Assembly: GCF_000525835.1 (NCBI RefSeq)
Contig: NZ_AODD01000019.1
Location: 1-62,857, forward strand
From: Listeria grandensis FSL F6-0971
GTDB lineage: Bacteria; Bacillota; Bacilli; Lactobacillales; Listeriaceae
Direction of reading: 5' to 3'
Length of the DNA stretch: 62,857 nt
In this document: piece by piece, positions 36,847 through 46,566 of the stretch
Numbering within the stretch: position 1 is the stretch's first letter
Layout: every line of letters starts with the position of its first letter
The notes under the pieces: generated by a model
Database searches by the model: none
What the model was told of the DNA's origin: nothing
Seen by the model: the letters and a program-made list of their open reading frames with translations, nothing else
Position numbers and translations under genes: made by a program

Positions 36847-38226
36847 ATGAAGTTTGCAATAATAATACCGTTTTACAATGCGGAAAGCCGACTAGAGACT
36901 ACTGTAGAAAGCGTCATCAAACAATCATACGGGTTTACTGAAAATATCCAAATTCTCCTTGTTAATGATGGAAGTACAGACACTAGTGGCAGTATCGCAG
37001 ATTTATTAGTCAGAAAATATCCACAAAATATTTATCAAATCCATATTAAAAATGGCGGTCCAGCGCGTGCTAGAAATATCGGCTTGATGCATGTTAGAGA
37101 TGATATTGATTTCGTTGGCTTTTTGGACGCAGATGATGTATATTCGTTACATATGATACGTGAAATGGCTCAGTTTGCACAGGAGCATCCAGAAATCAAT
37201 ATGATGGTGCCGCCATTTTATTATTTAGACGATTATGGCAGCCGGAAAAAGATCGGAGCACATAAACTGAATACTCGTTTCGAGCAAGGAAGCCGCGTTA
37301 TTAACATTCAGCACGACTATGAAGCGATCCATTTTTATATTGGCGGTACTTTTTTGCGTTTTGATCGGTTAAAACAGTTGGCGTTTGATGAGTCGCTTCA
37401 TTTCGGAGAGGATCAGTTGCTGATTACGAAGTTGTTGCTGGATGATGAGGAGTACGGAGTTGTCGCGGATGTTGGTTATTTTTATTATCGGGATTTGAAA
37501 GCGAAGCGCTCACTTGTGAGTAAATCGTGGCAGGATAAGTCGCGTTATCAGCCATTTTTAGAAGCGGTGTACCTGTCTTATATTCAGTTATCAAAGGCGA
37601 AATTTGGTACGGTTATTCCCTATGTACAGTATTTGATTAGCTACCATGCTAAATTGTATTTTTATAAAGAGAATATCTATTTTCGTGAGGTGCTGACGGA
37701 CGTGGAGCAGGAAGCTTTTGTGCGCGCATTGCAATCCGTGCTTGGCGAGGTGGAGGAGCGCTATATTTGGGAGTTAGACGCCGCGCAACCCGTGAAGGAA
37801 ATGATGTTATCGATTCGTAAAAAAGGCTGGCCGATCCAGTTTGAAGCCGCACCACTTGCGGAAATACCAATGATTTCTCTGCATAAAAAGTGGCGACGGA
37901 ATGGGCATGCCGAATTGATTAGCGACATCGAAGAATCACGTATGGCATTGCCAGAAAAAAGTTTTTTTGCGGTGAAAACCTTGTTTACGACAAAACGGGC
38001 GAAGTTGACAAAACGCGAACAAGATTTACGAATATGGGACGTCGTTGTACGACCGGCAGGAACGATTTCTACCGCGAAAATTCGCCTAAGACCATGGGAA
38101 TTGCGGGGAATATGGTTTTATCAAAATACAGAACGAAAAGTGGAGCTTGAACATTTCCATTTAACAACGGAGTTAAAACAGAAAGTAAAACGGCGACTAA
38201 AACTGAAACGAGCGCTGAATCAATAG
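36847..38226 (+). CDS. GT2 family glycosyltransferase of the teichoic acid cluster
   Basis: 459 aa. The N-terminal ~230 residues are a GT-A domain (AIIIPFYNAESRLETTVESV; VNDGSTDTSGS; NGGPARARNIGL; GFLDADDVY with the metal-binding DxD). The C-terminal half is basic and mixed in structure, with no recognised domain. It is followed 18 bases later by two TagB/TagF-like genes, so it probably adds a sugar during linkage-unit or repeat synthesis. Donor and acceptor cannot be read from sequence. It sits behind the structured leader described at 36504-36825. Confidence 0.82.
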   Translation: MKFAIIIPFYNAESRLETTVESVIKQSYGFTENIQILLVNDGSTDTSGSIADLLVRKYPQNIYQIHIKNGGPARARNIGLMHVRDDIDFVGFLDADDVYSLHMIREMAQFAQEHPEINMMVPPFYYLDDYGSRKKIGAHKLNTRFEQGSRVINIQHDYEAIHFYIGGTFLRFDRLKQLAFDESLHFGEDQLLITKLLLDDEEYGVVADVGYFYYRDLKAKRSLVSKSWQDKSRYQPFLEAVYLSYIQLSKAKFGTVIPYVQYLISYHAKLYFYKENIYFREVLTDVEQEAFVRALQSVLGEVEERYIWELDAAQPVKEMMLSIRKKGWPIQFEAAPLAEIPMISLHKKWRRNGHAELISDIEESRMALPEKSFFAVKTLFTTKRAKLTKREQDLRIWDVVVRPAGTISTAKIRLRPWELRGIWFYQNTERKVELEHFHLTTELKQKVKRRLKLKRALNQ

Positions 38227-38244
38227 AGATAAGAGGGTCAACAG

Positions 38245-39400
38245 ATGGCAAAATTAATCCAAACAGTGTACTATTTTTTATTTTGGTTAGTCGGATTTTT
38301 ACCACGAAAACAGCAATTAGTGATGTTTGAGAGCTTTTCTGGTAAGCAGTATAGTTGTAATCCACGTGCGATTTATGAATATATGAAAGAGCAGGAGCCG
38401 GAATATACGTTATTATGGAGTGTGAACCCGCGCTATACGAAGCTTTTCGAGGAACAAGGAGTTCCTTATGTGGCGCGTTTTTCAGTGAAGTGGTTATTGA
38501 CGATGGGGCGGGCAAAATATTGGATTTCAAATAGCCGATTGCCGCTAGAGTTACCAAAGCCAAATAAGACGGTATACGTGCAGACTTGGCATGGAACGCC
38601 GCTGAAGAAGCTTGGCGTCGATATTGACGAAGTGCATATGCCTGGGCAAACAACGGCGCAATATAAGGCAGATTTTGTTCGAGAAGCGGCAAAATGGGAT
38701 TATCTTATTTCGCCAAATGCATATTCGAGTAAGATTTTCCGCAGTGCGTTCGGATATCAGGGCGCTATGATTGAGTCGGGGTACCCTCGTAATGATGTGC
38801 TTTTTAGTCCAGATAAGGAACATTTGATGGCAGAAATTCGCGGAAAAATGGGGATTCCTGATGGTAAACGTGTTGTACTATACGCACCGACGTGGCGGGA
38901 TAATGATTTCCACAAAGCTGGTGAGTATAAGTTTGACTTGAAGTTTGATGTTGCGGAAATGAAAGCGCGATTTGGCGAGGATATCGTGCTACTTGTGCGG
39001 ATGCATTATTTGGTCGCCGAACAGTTTGATTTTGCGCAGTATGGCGATTTTATTCGAGACGTGTCGTCTTATGATGATATTCGTGATTTGTATCTTGTCA
39101 GCGATGTGCTGATCACGGATTATTCTTCGGTATTTTTTGATTATGCCAACTTGGATCGTCCGATGATTTTCTTCACATACGATTTGGCAGAATATCGCGA
39201 TACATTACGAGGTTTTTATTTTGATTTTGAAAAAAAATGTGCCAGGTCCGCTCGTCGAAACAAGTGCGCAATTGATGGAGCAAATAGCAATGATATTGGA
39301 GCAACCAGCAGAGAGTAACAGCCAATTCTTCCAGCAATTTTGTGAATGGGAGGACGGGCACGCAGCGGAAAAAACTGTGAAAATCGTCTTTGAAAAGTAG
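38245..39400 (+). CDS. TagB/TarB-like glycerophosphotransferase, frame broken at an 8-A run
   Basis: Across the break it is 384 aa. N-terminal hydrophobic helix (VYYFLFWLVGFLP), then the CDP-glycerol glycerophosphotransferase domain with YVQTWHGTPLKKLG, KRVVLYAPTWRDN and VLITDYSSVFFDYA. The 8-A run at 39230-39237 shifts the frame; with 7 A the chain continues as DFEKNVPGPLVETSAQLMEQ and ends at TAG 39398-39400, eight bases before the next gene. TagB-type enzymes add the first polyol phosphates to the lipid-linked disaccharide. I favour sequence error, but all catalytic blocks precede the break. Confidence 0.87.
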
Positions 39401-39408
39401 GTGTCAGG

Positions 39409-40563
39409 ATGAAAAATATAGCAATCAAGCTTTATATGATGATGATGCATGTGTTAGGTTTTGTATTTGGACGTTTTCCAATCCAACAAAAAGTGGTGAT
39501 GTTGATCAGTTTTCCGGAAAATCCAGCAGCCATTTTGCGTGAGATGGAGAAATCGCATTTTACCCCGGAAACGATTGTTTTTTACGATCCACGCTTGAAT
39601 GTGGACGGGATGGCGCGTAATTTTATGCGTTCTTTGCCGAAAACAAACGGAAATTTGATCAAATTAATGTTTCACTTGAGTACGGCTAAAGTGGTTGTGA
39701 CGGATAATTATTTTGCAGAGTTAGCAGGTGTGAAATGGCGTGAGAACATGGAATGTGTGCAGATTTGGCATGCAGATGGTGCGCTTAAGAAATTTGGTTG
39801 GGAAGATAAGACTGCGCAAGAGCGTTCGGAATCCGATAAAAATCGTTTTCAAGCGGTATATAAGACTTTTTCGAAGGTATTGGCTGGTTCCGATGAGATG
39901 GGCGAAATTTTCAAACGGTCGTTCTTATTAAAGGATGAGCAGCTATTGAAGCTCGGCGTGCCAAGAACAGATTATTATTTTGATGAACAGGCAATTGAGC
40001 GAAATAAGGCTATCGGGCTTGAAAAATACAAGATTCAAGATAAAAAAGTACTTTTATACGCGCCGACGTTCCGTGATGAGGCTTTATCTGAAGCAAAGTT
40101 AGACCTTGATATTGCGGCAATGAAAGCTGCGCTAGGAAACGAGTACAAGCTATTATTGAAATTGCATCCGTCGATGATGACTGATTTAGCAAAACAAGCG
40201 GATGATTTTTGTGTGTATGTGGAGAAGGAGGCGGAACTGGAAGCGATTTTGCCGATAGTAGATGTGTTAATTACGGACTATTCTTCGATTCCGTTTGAAT
40301 TTGCCTTTTTCGAAAAACCGATGATTTTCTTTGCCTATGATTTGAAGGCATATGATGCGAGTCGCGGATTGGCTGATGGGTACCTCGACACAATTCCAGG
40401 ACCGCTTTGCAAGACGACGGCAGAAGTCATTGCGGCAGTCGAAAATCAAGCGATAAATGTGGATGAAATACGCGAATTTAGTGCCCGATGGAATAAATAT
40501 TCAGACGGCGAATCAAGCAAGCGTTTTGTGGACTTTTTGCAGTCGGAAATGGCGAGAGAATAG
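39409..40563 (+). CDS. TagB/TagF-like CDP-polyol phosphotransferase
   Basis: 384 aa. Short N-terminal hydrophobic segment, then the family blocks VQIWHADGALKKFGW, KKVLLYAPTFRDE, LLLKLHPSM and VLITDYSSIPFEFAF. It is the same size as its upstream neighbour and likely a diverged paralogue: one would prime and the other extend the polymer. The presence of tagD next to it suggests that at least one uses CDP-glycerol. Confidence 0.88.
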   Translation: MKNIAIKLYMMMMHVLGFVFGRFPIQQKVVMLISFPENPAAILREMEKSHFTPETIVFYDPRLNVDGMARNFMRSLPKTNGNLIKLMFHLSTAKVVVTDNYFAELAGVKWRENMECVQIWHADGALKKFGWEDKTAQERSESDKNRFQAVYKTFSKVLAGSDEMGEIFKRSFLLKDEQLLKLGVPRTDYYFDEQAIERNKAIGLEKYKIQDKKVLLYAPTFRDEALSEAKLDLDIAAMKAALGNEYKLLLKLHPSMMTDLAKQADDFCVYVEKEAELEAILPIVDVLITDYSSIPFEFAFFEKPMIFFAYDLKAYDASRGLADGYLDTIPGPLCKTTAEVIAAVENQAINVDEIREFSARWNKYSDGESSKRFVDFLQSEMARE

Positions 40564-40619
40564 GCTAGCGAAATGTATTTATTCTTGCTATACTGGTGAC
40601 TAGGAAAGTAGGTGTTTTC

Positions 40620-41003
40620 ATGAAAAAAGTGATTACATACGGCACATTCGATTTGTTGCATTGGGGTCATATCAAGTTGCTTGAGCGAGCGAAGGAACTT
40701 GGTGATTACCTAGTAGTCGCGATTTCTACAGATGAATTTAATCAGGTGAAGCACAAGGAAGCATACCATAGTTTTGAGCATCGCAAGCTGATTTTAGAGG
40801 CAATTCGGTATGTAGATGAAGTGATTCCTGAAAGCGATTGGGAACAAAAAATTCAAGACGTGCAAGATCACGATATCGATATTTTTGTGATGGGCGATGA
40901 TTGGAAGGGCGAGTTTGACTTTCTGAAAGATTATTGCGAAGTTGTTTATTTACCGCGTACAAACGGTATTTCTACCTCCAAAATTAAAGATGATTTAAGC
41001 TGA
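40620..41003 (+). CDS. tagD: Glycerol-3-phosphate cytidylyltransferase TagD
   Basis: 127 aa from ATG 40620 (MKKVITYGTFDLLHWGHIKL), the usual N-terminus; an in-frame start at 40596 is not supported. HWGH is the nucleotidyltransferase HxGH motif and RTNGISTSKI the C-terminal substrate loop. Makes CDP-glycerol for the TagB/TagF-like enzymes. It is the last gene of the cluster and is followed by a strong terminator. Confidence 0.94.
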   Translation: MKKVITYGTFDLLHWGHIKLLERAKELGDYLVVAISTDEFNQVKHKEAYHSFEHRKLILEAIRYVDEVIPESDWEQKIQDVQDHDIDIFVMGDDWKGEFDFLKDYCEVVYLPRTNGISTSKIKDDLS

Positions 41004-41012
41004 AATTAGAAT

Positions 41013-41062
41013 AAGCGCTACGAAAAAAGCGAGTCTTGGATTCCTTTTTTCGTGGCTTTTTT
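41013..41062 (+). terminator. Terminator of the teichoic acid cluster
   Basis: ACGAAAAAAG (41020-41029) pairs with CTTTTTTCGT (41044-41053), followed by GGCTTTTTT. Confidence 0.88.
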
Positions 41063-41167
41063 GTGCTCCCAAAAATCTTAAAAGTTCATTAAATCACCGC
41101 CAAAACCCTTGTTAAAAAGTTGATTCCGCTATATGCTTGCTATAGAACAACGAAATGAGGAAGTAAT

Positions 41168-42619
41168 ATGTCTATTAAAATGCGATTTATGCTGTCTTAT
41201 ATTGCGGTTATTATTTTGACGGGAACGTTTTTGATGTCAACCTTATTGCTAGGATTTTACGCGCTGACGGGGGTTTCACCAGGACAACTTTACAAATCAG
41301 CGACTCTGCAACGCCCGCTTTCCACAGATGAAGAAAATGCGTTTTTAGAGCTAAAGATGTTAGCTAAAAATATGCCAGATAACCTACTGGAATATCAGAA
41401 TTTTAAAGGTCTTGAAAAGAGTGATGTTCAAGTGGTAGTTCGAAAAAATGATGCGATTGTATATTCTTCTGCGGATTTATCTAAGAAATCGCTATTGGTA
41501 CACATGCCTGACTATGAATTGAACAATCTTAATATGCGTGGAACGCTAGATAACCAAGGTGATTTGTTCCGCTATATCAAGTTTGATTACACGTATTCTG
41601 ATGGGTCGATGGGTAGTGTGATGGTGCTTCAGCCAGAGAACTCCTATACCGAAATCATCCAAAAATGGGGGATATATATTGTAGGTGCCGTCCTGCTATT
41701 TGGTTTTTTAGTGATCGGATTGTTGAGTTATTTCGTGGCTAAAAGTGTCGTGCAACCGATTGTACATCTAAAAGAAGGCGCGGAGAAAATTGAGGCAGGA
41801 AATCTAGATTTTGAGATGGAAGAAGCGAAGGGAAAAAATGAAATTGCCACTTTGATCTCCACGTTTGAAAAAATGAGAATTCGCCTTAAAAAATCGTTAG
41901 AGATGCAAGAACTGTACGAAACCAACCGAAAAGAGCTATTATCGAACATCTCGCATGATCTTAAAACACCGATTACTTCGATTGTCGGCTATATCGAGGG
42001 GATTCAAGACGGTGTCGCCAATACACCAGAGAAGCAAGCGAAATATTTAGAGATTGCACATACAAAAGCGAAGGATATGAATGCGTTGATTGATGAATTA
42101 TTCCTGTTCTCCAAGCTTGATTTGCATAAAGAACCGTTCTGTTTTAGAAGAGTGGATATGAATGCATTACTAGCGCAAATTGCGGAAGAATCGGAGTTAA
42201 GCTTTGAAAAGGCGGAATTTGAATTGGTTATCCCTAATGAAAAAATGATAGCAGAAGCTGACCGCGAAAAATTAAAGCGCGTATTTGAGAATTTGATCCA
42301 AAATAGTATGAAGTACATGGATAAAGAGCAAGCAAAAATCATGATTCAGCTCGAAAAACAGCAGAATGATGCGATAATAACGATTAGCGATAATGGTAAA
42401 GGTATTTCAGAAGTGGGTCTGCTTTCTATTTTTGATCGGTTTTATCGAGAAGAAGTGTCACGAAATTCGAATACAGGTGGTAGTGGACTGGGGCTCTCGA
42501 TTGCCAAACAGATTGTGGAAGAGCATCGAGGTGAGATCGGAGCGACGAGTGAGCTTGAGATCGGCACGAGTATTTGGATTAGGCTACCACTAAAGTTCAA
42601 GGAGGACAAAGAGCAATGA
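41168..42619 (+). CDS. Membrane sensor histidine kinase
   Basis: 483 aa. First helix ~8-30, extracellular sensor region of ~130 residues, second helix ~168-188, HAMP domain (VQPIVHLKEGAEKIEAGNL), phosphoacceptor His263 in NISHDLKTPITS, and ATPase boxes (FENLIQNSMKY; DNGKGI; GGSGLGLSIAKQIVEEHRG). The ligand is unknown; the extracellular part shows no known sensor signature. It overlaps the regulator gene by four bases. Upstream, TTAAAAGTTCATT (41079-41091) and TTAAAAAGTTGATT (41112-41125) form a loose direct repeat near the promoter, a possible autoregulatory site. Confidence 0.92.
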   Translation: MSIKMRFMLSYIAVIILTGTFLMSTLLLGFYALTGVSPGQLYKSATLQRPLSTDEENAFLELKMLAKNMPDNLLEYQNFKGLEKSDVQVVVRKNDAIVYSSADLSKKSLLVHMPDYELNNLNMRGTLDNQGDLFRYIKFDYTYSDGSMGSVMVLQPENSYTEIIQKWGIYIVGAVLLFGFLVIGLLSYFVAKSVVQPIVHLKEGAEKIEAGNLDFEMEEAKGKNEIATLISTFEKMRIRLKKSLEMQELYETNRKELLSNISHDLKTPITSIVGYIEGIQDGVANTPEKQAKYLEIAHTKAKDMNALIDELFLFSKLDLHKEPFCFRRVDMNALLAQIAEESELSFEKAEFELVIPNEKMIAEADREKLKRVFENLIQNSMKYMDKEQAKIMIQLEKQQNDAIITISDNGKGISEVGLLSIFDRFYREEVSRNSNTGGSGLGLSIAKQIVEEHRGEIGATSELEIGTSIWIRLPLKFKEDKEQ

Positions 42620-43308
42620 AACGGATTTTATTAATAGAAGATGAACTTGAAATTGCGGAATTAGAGCGCGATTATTTGGAGATTAGTGAAATGGAAGTTA
42701 CGATGGAGCACAACGGTTTGAAGGGGCTGGAGCGGGCGTTACATGATGCGTTTGATTTGATCATTCTCGATGTTATGTTGCCAGATATGAATGGTTTTGA
42801 TATTTGCCGCGAAATTCGAGCGAAGAAAGAAGTGCCGATTTTGCTCGTTTCTGCTCGAAAAGAAGATATTGATAAAATTCGTGGACTCGGCCTTGGAGCG
42901 GATGATTATATCACGAAACCATTTAGTCCGAGTGAGCTCGTGGCGCGTGTTAAGGCTCATTTAGCACGTTACGAACGACTCGCAAAAAGTACTATCGCGG
43001 TGCAAAACGAGATTTTACAGGTGCATGATTTGACGCTGGATTTAGATGGTCGTAAAGCATTTGTAGCAGATCAGGAGATTATTTTCACAACGAAGGAATT
43101 CGATTTACTTGTATTTTTAGCGAAGCGGCCGAACCGGGTGTGGAATAAGGAGCAACTTTTCGAGCAGATCTGGGGCATGCAAGCGGCGGGCGATGTGTCA
43201 ACGGTCGTCGTTCATATCCGTAAAATTCGTGAAAAATTAGAGAACCACGGCGACTTTTCCGAATCCATCGAGACGATTTGGGGCGCGGGATATCGGTTTA
43301 ATTTATAG
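42616..43308 (+). CDS. OmpR/PhoB-family response regulator
   Basis: 230 aa. Receiver domain with acidic pocket (EDE, residues 8-10), phosphorylation site Asp52 in IILDVMLPDMNG and a conserved Lys in GADDYITKPFSPSEL. C-terminal winged helix (FTTKEFDLLVFLAKRPNRVW; VVVHIRKIREKLE). Translationally coupled to the kinase. Position between the teichoic acid and NAD genes hints at an envelope-stress role, but the regulon cannot be read here. Confidence 0.94.
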   Translation: MKRILLIEDELEIAELERDYLEISEMEVTMEHNGLKGLERALHDAFDLIILDVMLPDMNGFDICREIRAKKEVPILLVSARKEDIDKIRGLGLGADDYITKPFSPSELVARVKAHLARYERLAKSTIAVQNEILQVHDLTLDLDGRKAFVADQEIIFTTKEFDLLVFLAKRPNRVWNKEQLFEQIWGMQAAGDVSTVVVHIRKIREKLENHGDFSESIETIWGAGYRFNL

Positions 43309-43321
43309 ATAAATAATGATT

Positions 43322-43358
43322 GGCCGGTGTGAACGAAAACTTCGTACCGGTTCTTTTT
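43322..43358 (+). terminator. Terminator of the two-component operon
   Basis: CCGGT (43324-43328) with ACCGG (43346-43350) and an inner ACGAA/TTCGT stem, followed by TTCTTTTT. Confidence 0.8.
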
Positions 43359-43501
43359 AATGCTGGCTGTGTGTTTTTGCTAAAGATGTGAAGCATACTC
43401 CAAACAAAGACTAGAAAATTAAATACAGCTTATAAAGTTAGCTTTTCTGTTCGATTTACGCTATGATGTTTTATAAGAAAACATAGACAGGAGTATGGAG
43501 T

Positions 43502-44988
43502 ATGACTTTATTTCCAGATGATAGTAAAACGCTACACACAGATTTATACCAAATTAATATGATGAAGGCGTATTGGGATGATAATATCCATGAGCGCCGC
43601 GCTGTTTTTGAAGTATTTTTTCGCGATATGCCGTTTGACACGGGTTTCTGTGTTTTTGCAGGACTTGAGCGGATTATCGATTATATGGAGAACCTGCATT
43701 TTACAGATACAGACATTGCGTATTTGCGTGAAGAAACGGCTTTTGAAGAGGAATTCCTAGACTATCTCAAAAATTTACGGTTCACTGGAACGATTCGCTC
43801 GGTTGTAGAAGGTGAGTTTGTTTTCAAGACGGAGCCGATTATTCAAGTGGAGGCGAATTTGGCAGAGGCTCAGCTAATCGAAACAGCACTCCTCAATATT
43901 GTGAATTTCCAAACGCTGATCGCGACAAAAGCAGCACGAATCAAAAACGTCGTAGAAGGTGAACCGCTTGCTGAATTCGGCACAAGGCGCGCGCAAGAAA
44001 TGGATGCAGCGCTTTGGGGCACACGTGCCGCTTACATTGGCGGCTGCGATTCTACGAGTAATATTCGTGCTGGCAAAATTTTCGGCATTCCAATTTCGGG
44101 CACGATGGCGCATTCGATGGTGCAAGCATATCGTGATGAATACAAGGCTTTCAAACGCTACGCCGAAACACACAAGGATTCTATTTTCCTAGTGGATACG
44201 TATGACACACTCAAATCCGGGATTCCAAATGCGATCAAAGTGGCACAAGAAATGGGCGACGCAATCAACTTTATCGGGATTCGTTTGGATAGTGGAGATA
44301 TGGCATTTCTATCGAAAAAAGCCCGTCAAATGTTGGATGAAGCAGGATTCCCTCATGCGAAAATTTTTGCGTCGAGCGATTTGGATGAGACAACAATTCT
44401 ACATTTGAAAGCACAAAAAGCAAAAATCGACGCGTGGGGCGTTGGTACGAAACTGATCACAGCATACGACCAACCAGCCTAGGTGCCGTTTACAAACTCG
44501 TTGCGATTGCCGATGAGAAGGATGTTTTGCAAGACTCCATCAAACTCTCCAGCAATACCGAAAAAGTCACCACACCTGCGAAAAAGAACGTGTACCGCAT
44601 TATTACAAACGAAGGTGGACCAAAAGCAGAAGGCGATTACATCTGCTTGGAAAAAGAGTCATTAGAAGGCGTGGAGACCTTAACCATGTTCCATCCAATC
44701 CACACCTATATTACAAAAGAAGTGACAAATTTCACCGCGAAAGAATTATTGGTTCCAATTTACGAAAAAGGGGAACTAGTATATCAAAGACCATCTTTAG
44801 AACAGACTCGCAAATACAAAGAAGAAAATTTAGCCTTGCTTTGGGATGAATATCAACGAACGGTGCGTCCAGAACAATACCCGGTCGATTTAAGCGTGAA
44901 ATGTTGGAAAAACAAAATGCAAAATATCGAAAATGTTCGTAAAACAGTGCAAAAACATTCACCGGTCAATTTTGATATTCCATTTTAA
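43502..44988 (+). CDS. pncB: Nicotinate phosphoribosyltransferase, split by a one-base deletion
   Basis: Read as one gene it is 495 aa, the normal length. Blocks: LHTDLYQINMMKAYWDD at the N-terminus, EFGTRRAQEMDAALWGTRAA, GTMAHSMVQAY, and VDTYDTLKSG in the active site. In this sequence the frame stops at TAG 44480-44482. Adding one A at CCAGCC (~44476) restores ITAYDQPSLGAVYKLVAI, after which the second frame continues to 44988. It converts nicotinate and PRPP (with ATP) to nicotinate mononucleotide, the entry step of NAD salvage. nadE follows 21 bases later, so they are one operon. Confidence 0.92.
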
Positions 44989-45009
44989 GCAAGTGAAGGG
45001 GGCAGAAAA

Positions 45010-45837
45010 ATGAGTTTACAAAAGCAAATTATCGCGGAAATGCACGTGTTACCAAAAATCGATGAAACCGCCGAGATTCGCCAAAGTATCGAGTTTTTAA
45101 AGGCGTACTTGACGAAGTATCCATTCCTTAAAACATTGGTGTTGGGCATTTCTGGAGGTCAAGATTCGACGCTTGCCGGGAAATTATCACAAATGGCGAT
45201 TAGCGAGTTACGCGAGGCGACGGGAGATGAGTCTTACCAGTTTATTGCTGTGCGTTTACCGTACGGGACACAATTCGATGAAGCCGATTGCCAAGATGCG
45301 CTTCATTTTATTGAGGCTGACCGCGTGGTGACGATTAATATTAAGGAAGCCGTTGATGCTAGCGTCGCCACATTACACGCTGCAGATATCGAGCTTTCCG
45401 ATTTTGCAAAAGGCAATGAAAAAGCACGCGAGCGGATGAAGGCGCAATATAGCATTGCCGCGATGCATCATGGCGCTGTCGTCGGTACCGATCATTCCGC
45501 CGAAGCCGTCACGGGTTTTTACACCAAATATGGCGATGGCGGCACGGATATCAACCCGCTGTTTCGCTTGAACAAACGCCAGGGTAAGGCACTTTTAAAA
45601 ACACTTGGCTGCCCAGAACACCTCTACTTGAAAAAACCAACCGCAGACCTAGAAGAAAACAAACCAGCACTACCCGATGAAGTCGCGCTTGGTGTCACAT
45701 ACGAGGATATCGATGACTACCTAGAAGGCAAAAAAATCCCAACAGAGACCGCGATTCAAATCGAGAATTGGTATTTAAAAACACAACATAAGCGCCATAT
45801 GGCAATTACAATCTTTGATGACTTTTGGAAGAAATAG
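45010..45837 (+). CDS. nadE: NH3-dependent NAD+ synthetase
   Basis: 275 aa, ATG behind GGGGG. Adenine nucleotide alpha-hydrolase fold with P-loop [14 protein letters not shown]. Later [20 protein letters not shown] and [14 protein letters not shown] are the deamido-NAD and ATP sites. No glutaminase domain, so it uses ammonia. Catalyses the last step of NAD synthesis from deamido-NAD, downstream of pncB and NadD. Confidence 0.96.
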   Translation: MSLQKQIIAEMHVLPKIDETAEIRQSIEFLKAYLTKYPFLKTLVLGISGGQDSTLAGKLSQMAISELREATGDESYQFIAVRLPYGTQFDEADCQDALHFIEADRVVTINIKEAVDASVATLHAADIELSDFAKGNEKARERMKAQYSIAAMHHGAVVGTDHSAEAVTGFYTKYGDGGTDINPLFRLNKRQGKALLKTLGCPEHLYLKKPTADLEENKPALPDEVALGVTYEDIDDYLEGKKIPTETAIQIENWYLKTQHKRHMAITIFDDFWKK

Positions 45838-45855
45838 TTGGAGGAGGAGAGGACA

Positions 45856-46164
45856 ATGAAAATCGCATTTGGTTTAATCACAAAATTCAAAGCCCATCCA
45901 GGAAATCGCAAAGCGCTCGTCAATATTTTGCTAGAGGTTGCGGTGGGGCTTGAACAATATAACGCATGCATCCAATACGTGGTCAGCGTGAACGAGGACG
46001 ATCCAGAAACCGTGATTGTGACCGAAGTTTGGACTGATTCAGGGCATCACAAAGCATCGCTTGATAACGAAGAAGTAAAAGCTATCATCGAGCGTGCTAA
46101 ACCACTTATCGCATCCGTTGAGAAAAGCATCAACATGGATGTCATCGGCGGAAAAGGATTATAA
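45856..46164 (+). CDS. Antibiotic-biosynthesis-monooxygenase (ABM/YgiN) fold protein
   Basis: 102 aa from ATG 45856 after GGAGGAGGAG. The sequence has the dimeric ferredoxin-like ABM pattern (LITKFKAHPGNRKALVNILL; YVVSVNEDDPETVIVTEVWT). Such small proteins are haem- or quinone-modifying enzymes or stress proteins; no haem-ligand pattern of IsdG is obvious. It lies 18 bases after nadE and shares its terminator. Confidence 0.82.
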   Translation: MKIAFGLITKFKAHPGNRKALVNILLEVAVGLEQYNACIQYVVSVNEDDPETVIVTEVWTDSGHHKASLDNEEVKAIIERAKPLIASVEKSINMDVIGGKGL

Positions 46165-46194
46165 ATTTTTAGGGCGTATATCCCGGATATACAG

Positions 46195-46233
46195 AAATCG
46201 AGCGAAAGCATTCGCATTCGCTCGATTTATTTA
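46195..46233 (+). terminator. Terminator of pncB-nadE-ABM operon
   Basis: AAATCGAGCGAA (46195-46206) pairs perfectly with TTCGCTCGATTT (46217-46228), then ATTT. Confidence 0.88.
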
Positions 46234-46258
46234 AGTTGTGTCCAAGGAGGCTTCCAAA

Positions 46259-46516
46259 ATGAAAAAAACCGGCACGATCACAACGATACGACTCCAAGCC
46301 TATACAAAAGTAGATGCTATCCTTATTTCCCCCCAAGTTTAAAAATGCCGAAGCAGTTTTACAAGAACTCGAAATTCCGTGTGCCAATATCGACTCTTTA
46401 TCGTTCGGAAGGATGCGAGGAGACGTTATCTTAAAGCAAACGCTCACATTGATGAAACCCTCGTTTTACGGTTGCAAGAATGCAGGGCAAACGTTACAAT
46501 AAAGAGAAGGACTTGA
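46259..46516 (+). CDS. Small hypothetical protein (85 aa), frame broken twice
   Basis: ATG 46259 behind AAGGAGG. Read with one C removed from the six-C run at 46329-46334 and one G added at 46451, a continuous 85-residue protein results: MKKTGTITTIRLQAYTKVDA, then a middle with AEAVLQELEIPCANIDSLSF, then an end with DETLVLRLQECRANV and TGA 46514-46516. The two changes cancel in length. I do not recognise the family. The good ribosome-binding site and the sense on both sides argue for a real gene just upstream of guaA, damaged or misread. Confidence 0.5.
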
Positions 46517-46566
46517 AACACGCGCAACATACATAAATAAATTTTAAAGGGGTTTTGTGAAGGAAT

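Noticed and set aside
38069-38692. 207-codon minus-strand frame across two teichoic acid genes
   Set aside because: It overlaps two well-supported genes on the other strand, and its sequence shows no domain.
46517-46566. Purine riboswitch before guaA
   Set aside because: The gap is only 50 bases and lacks the conserved riboswitch helices.
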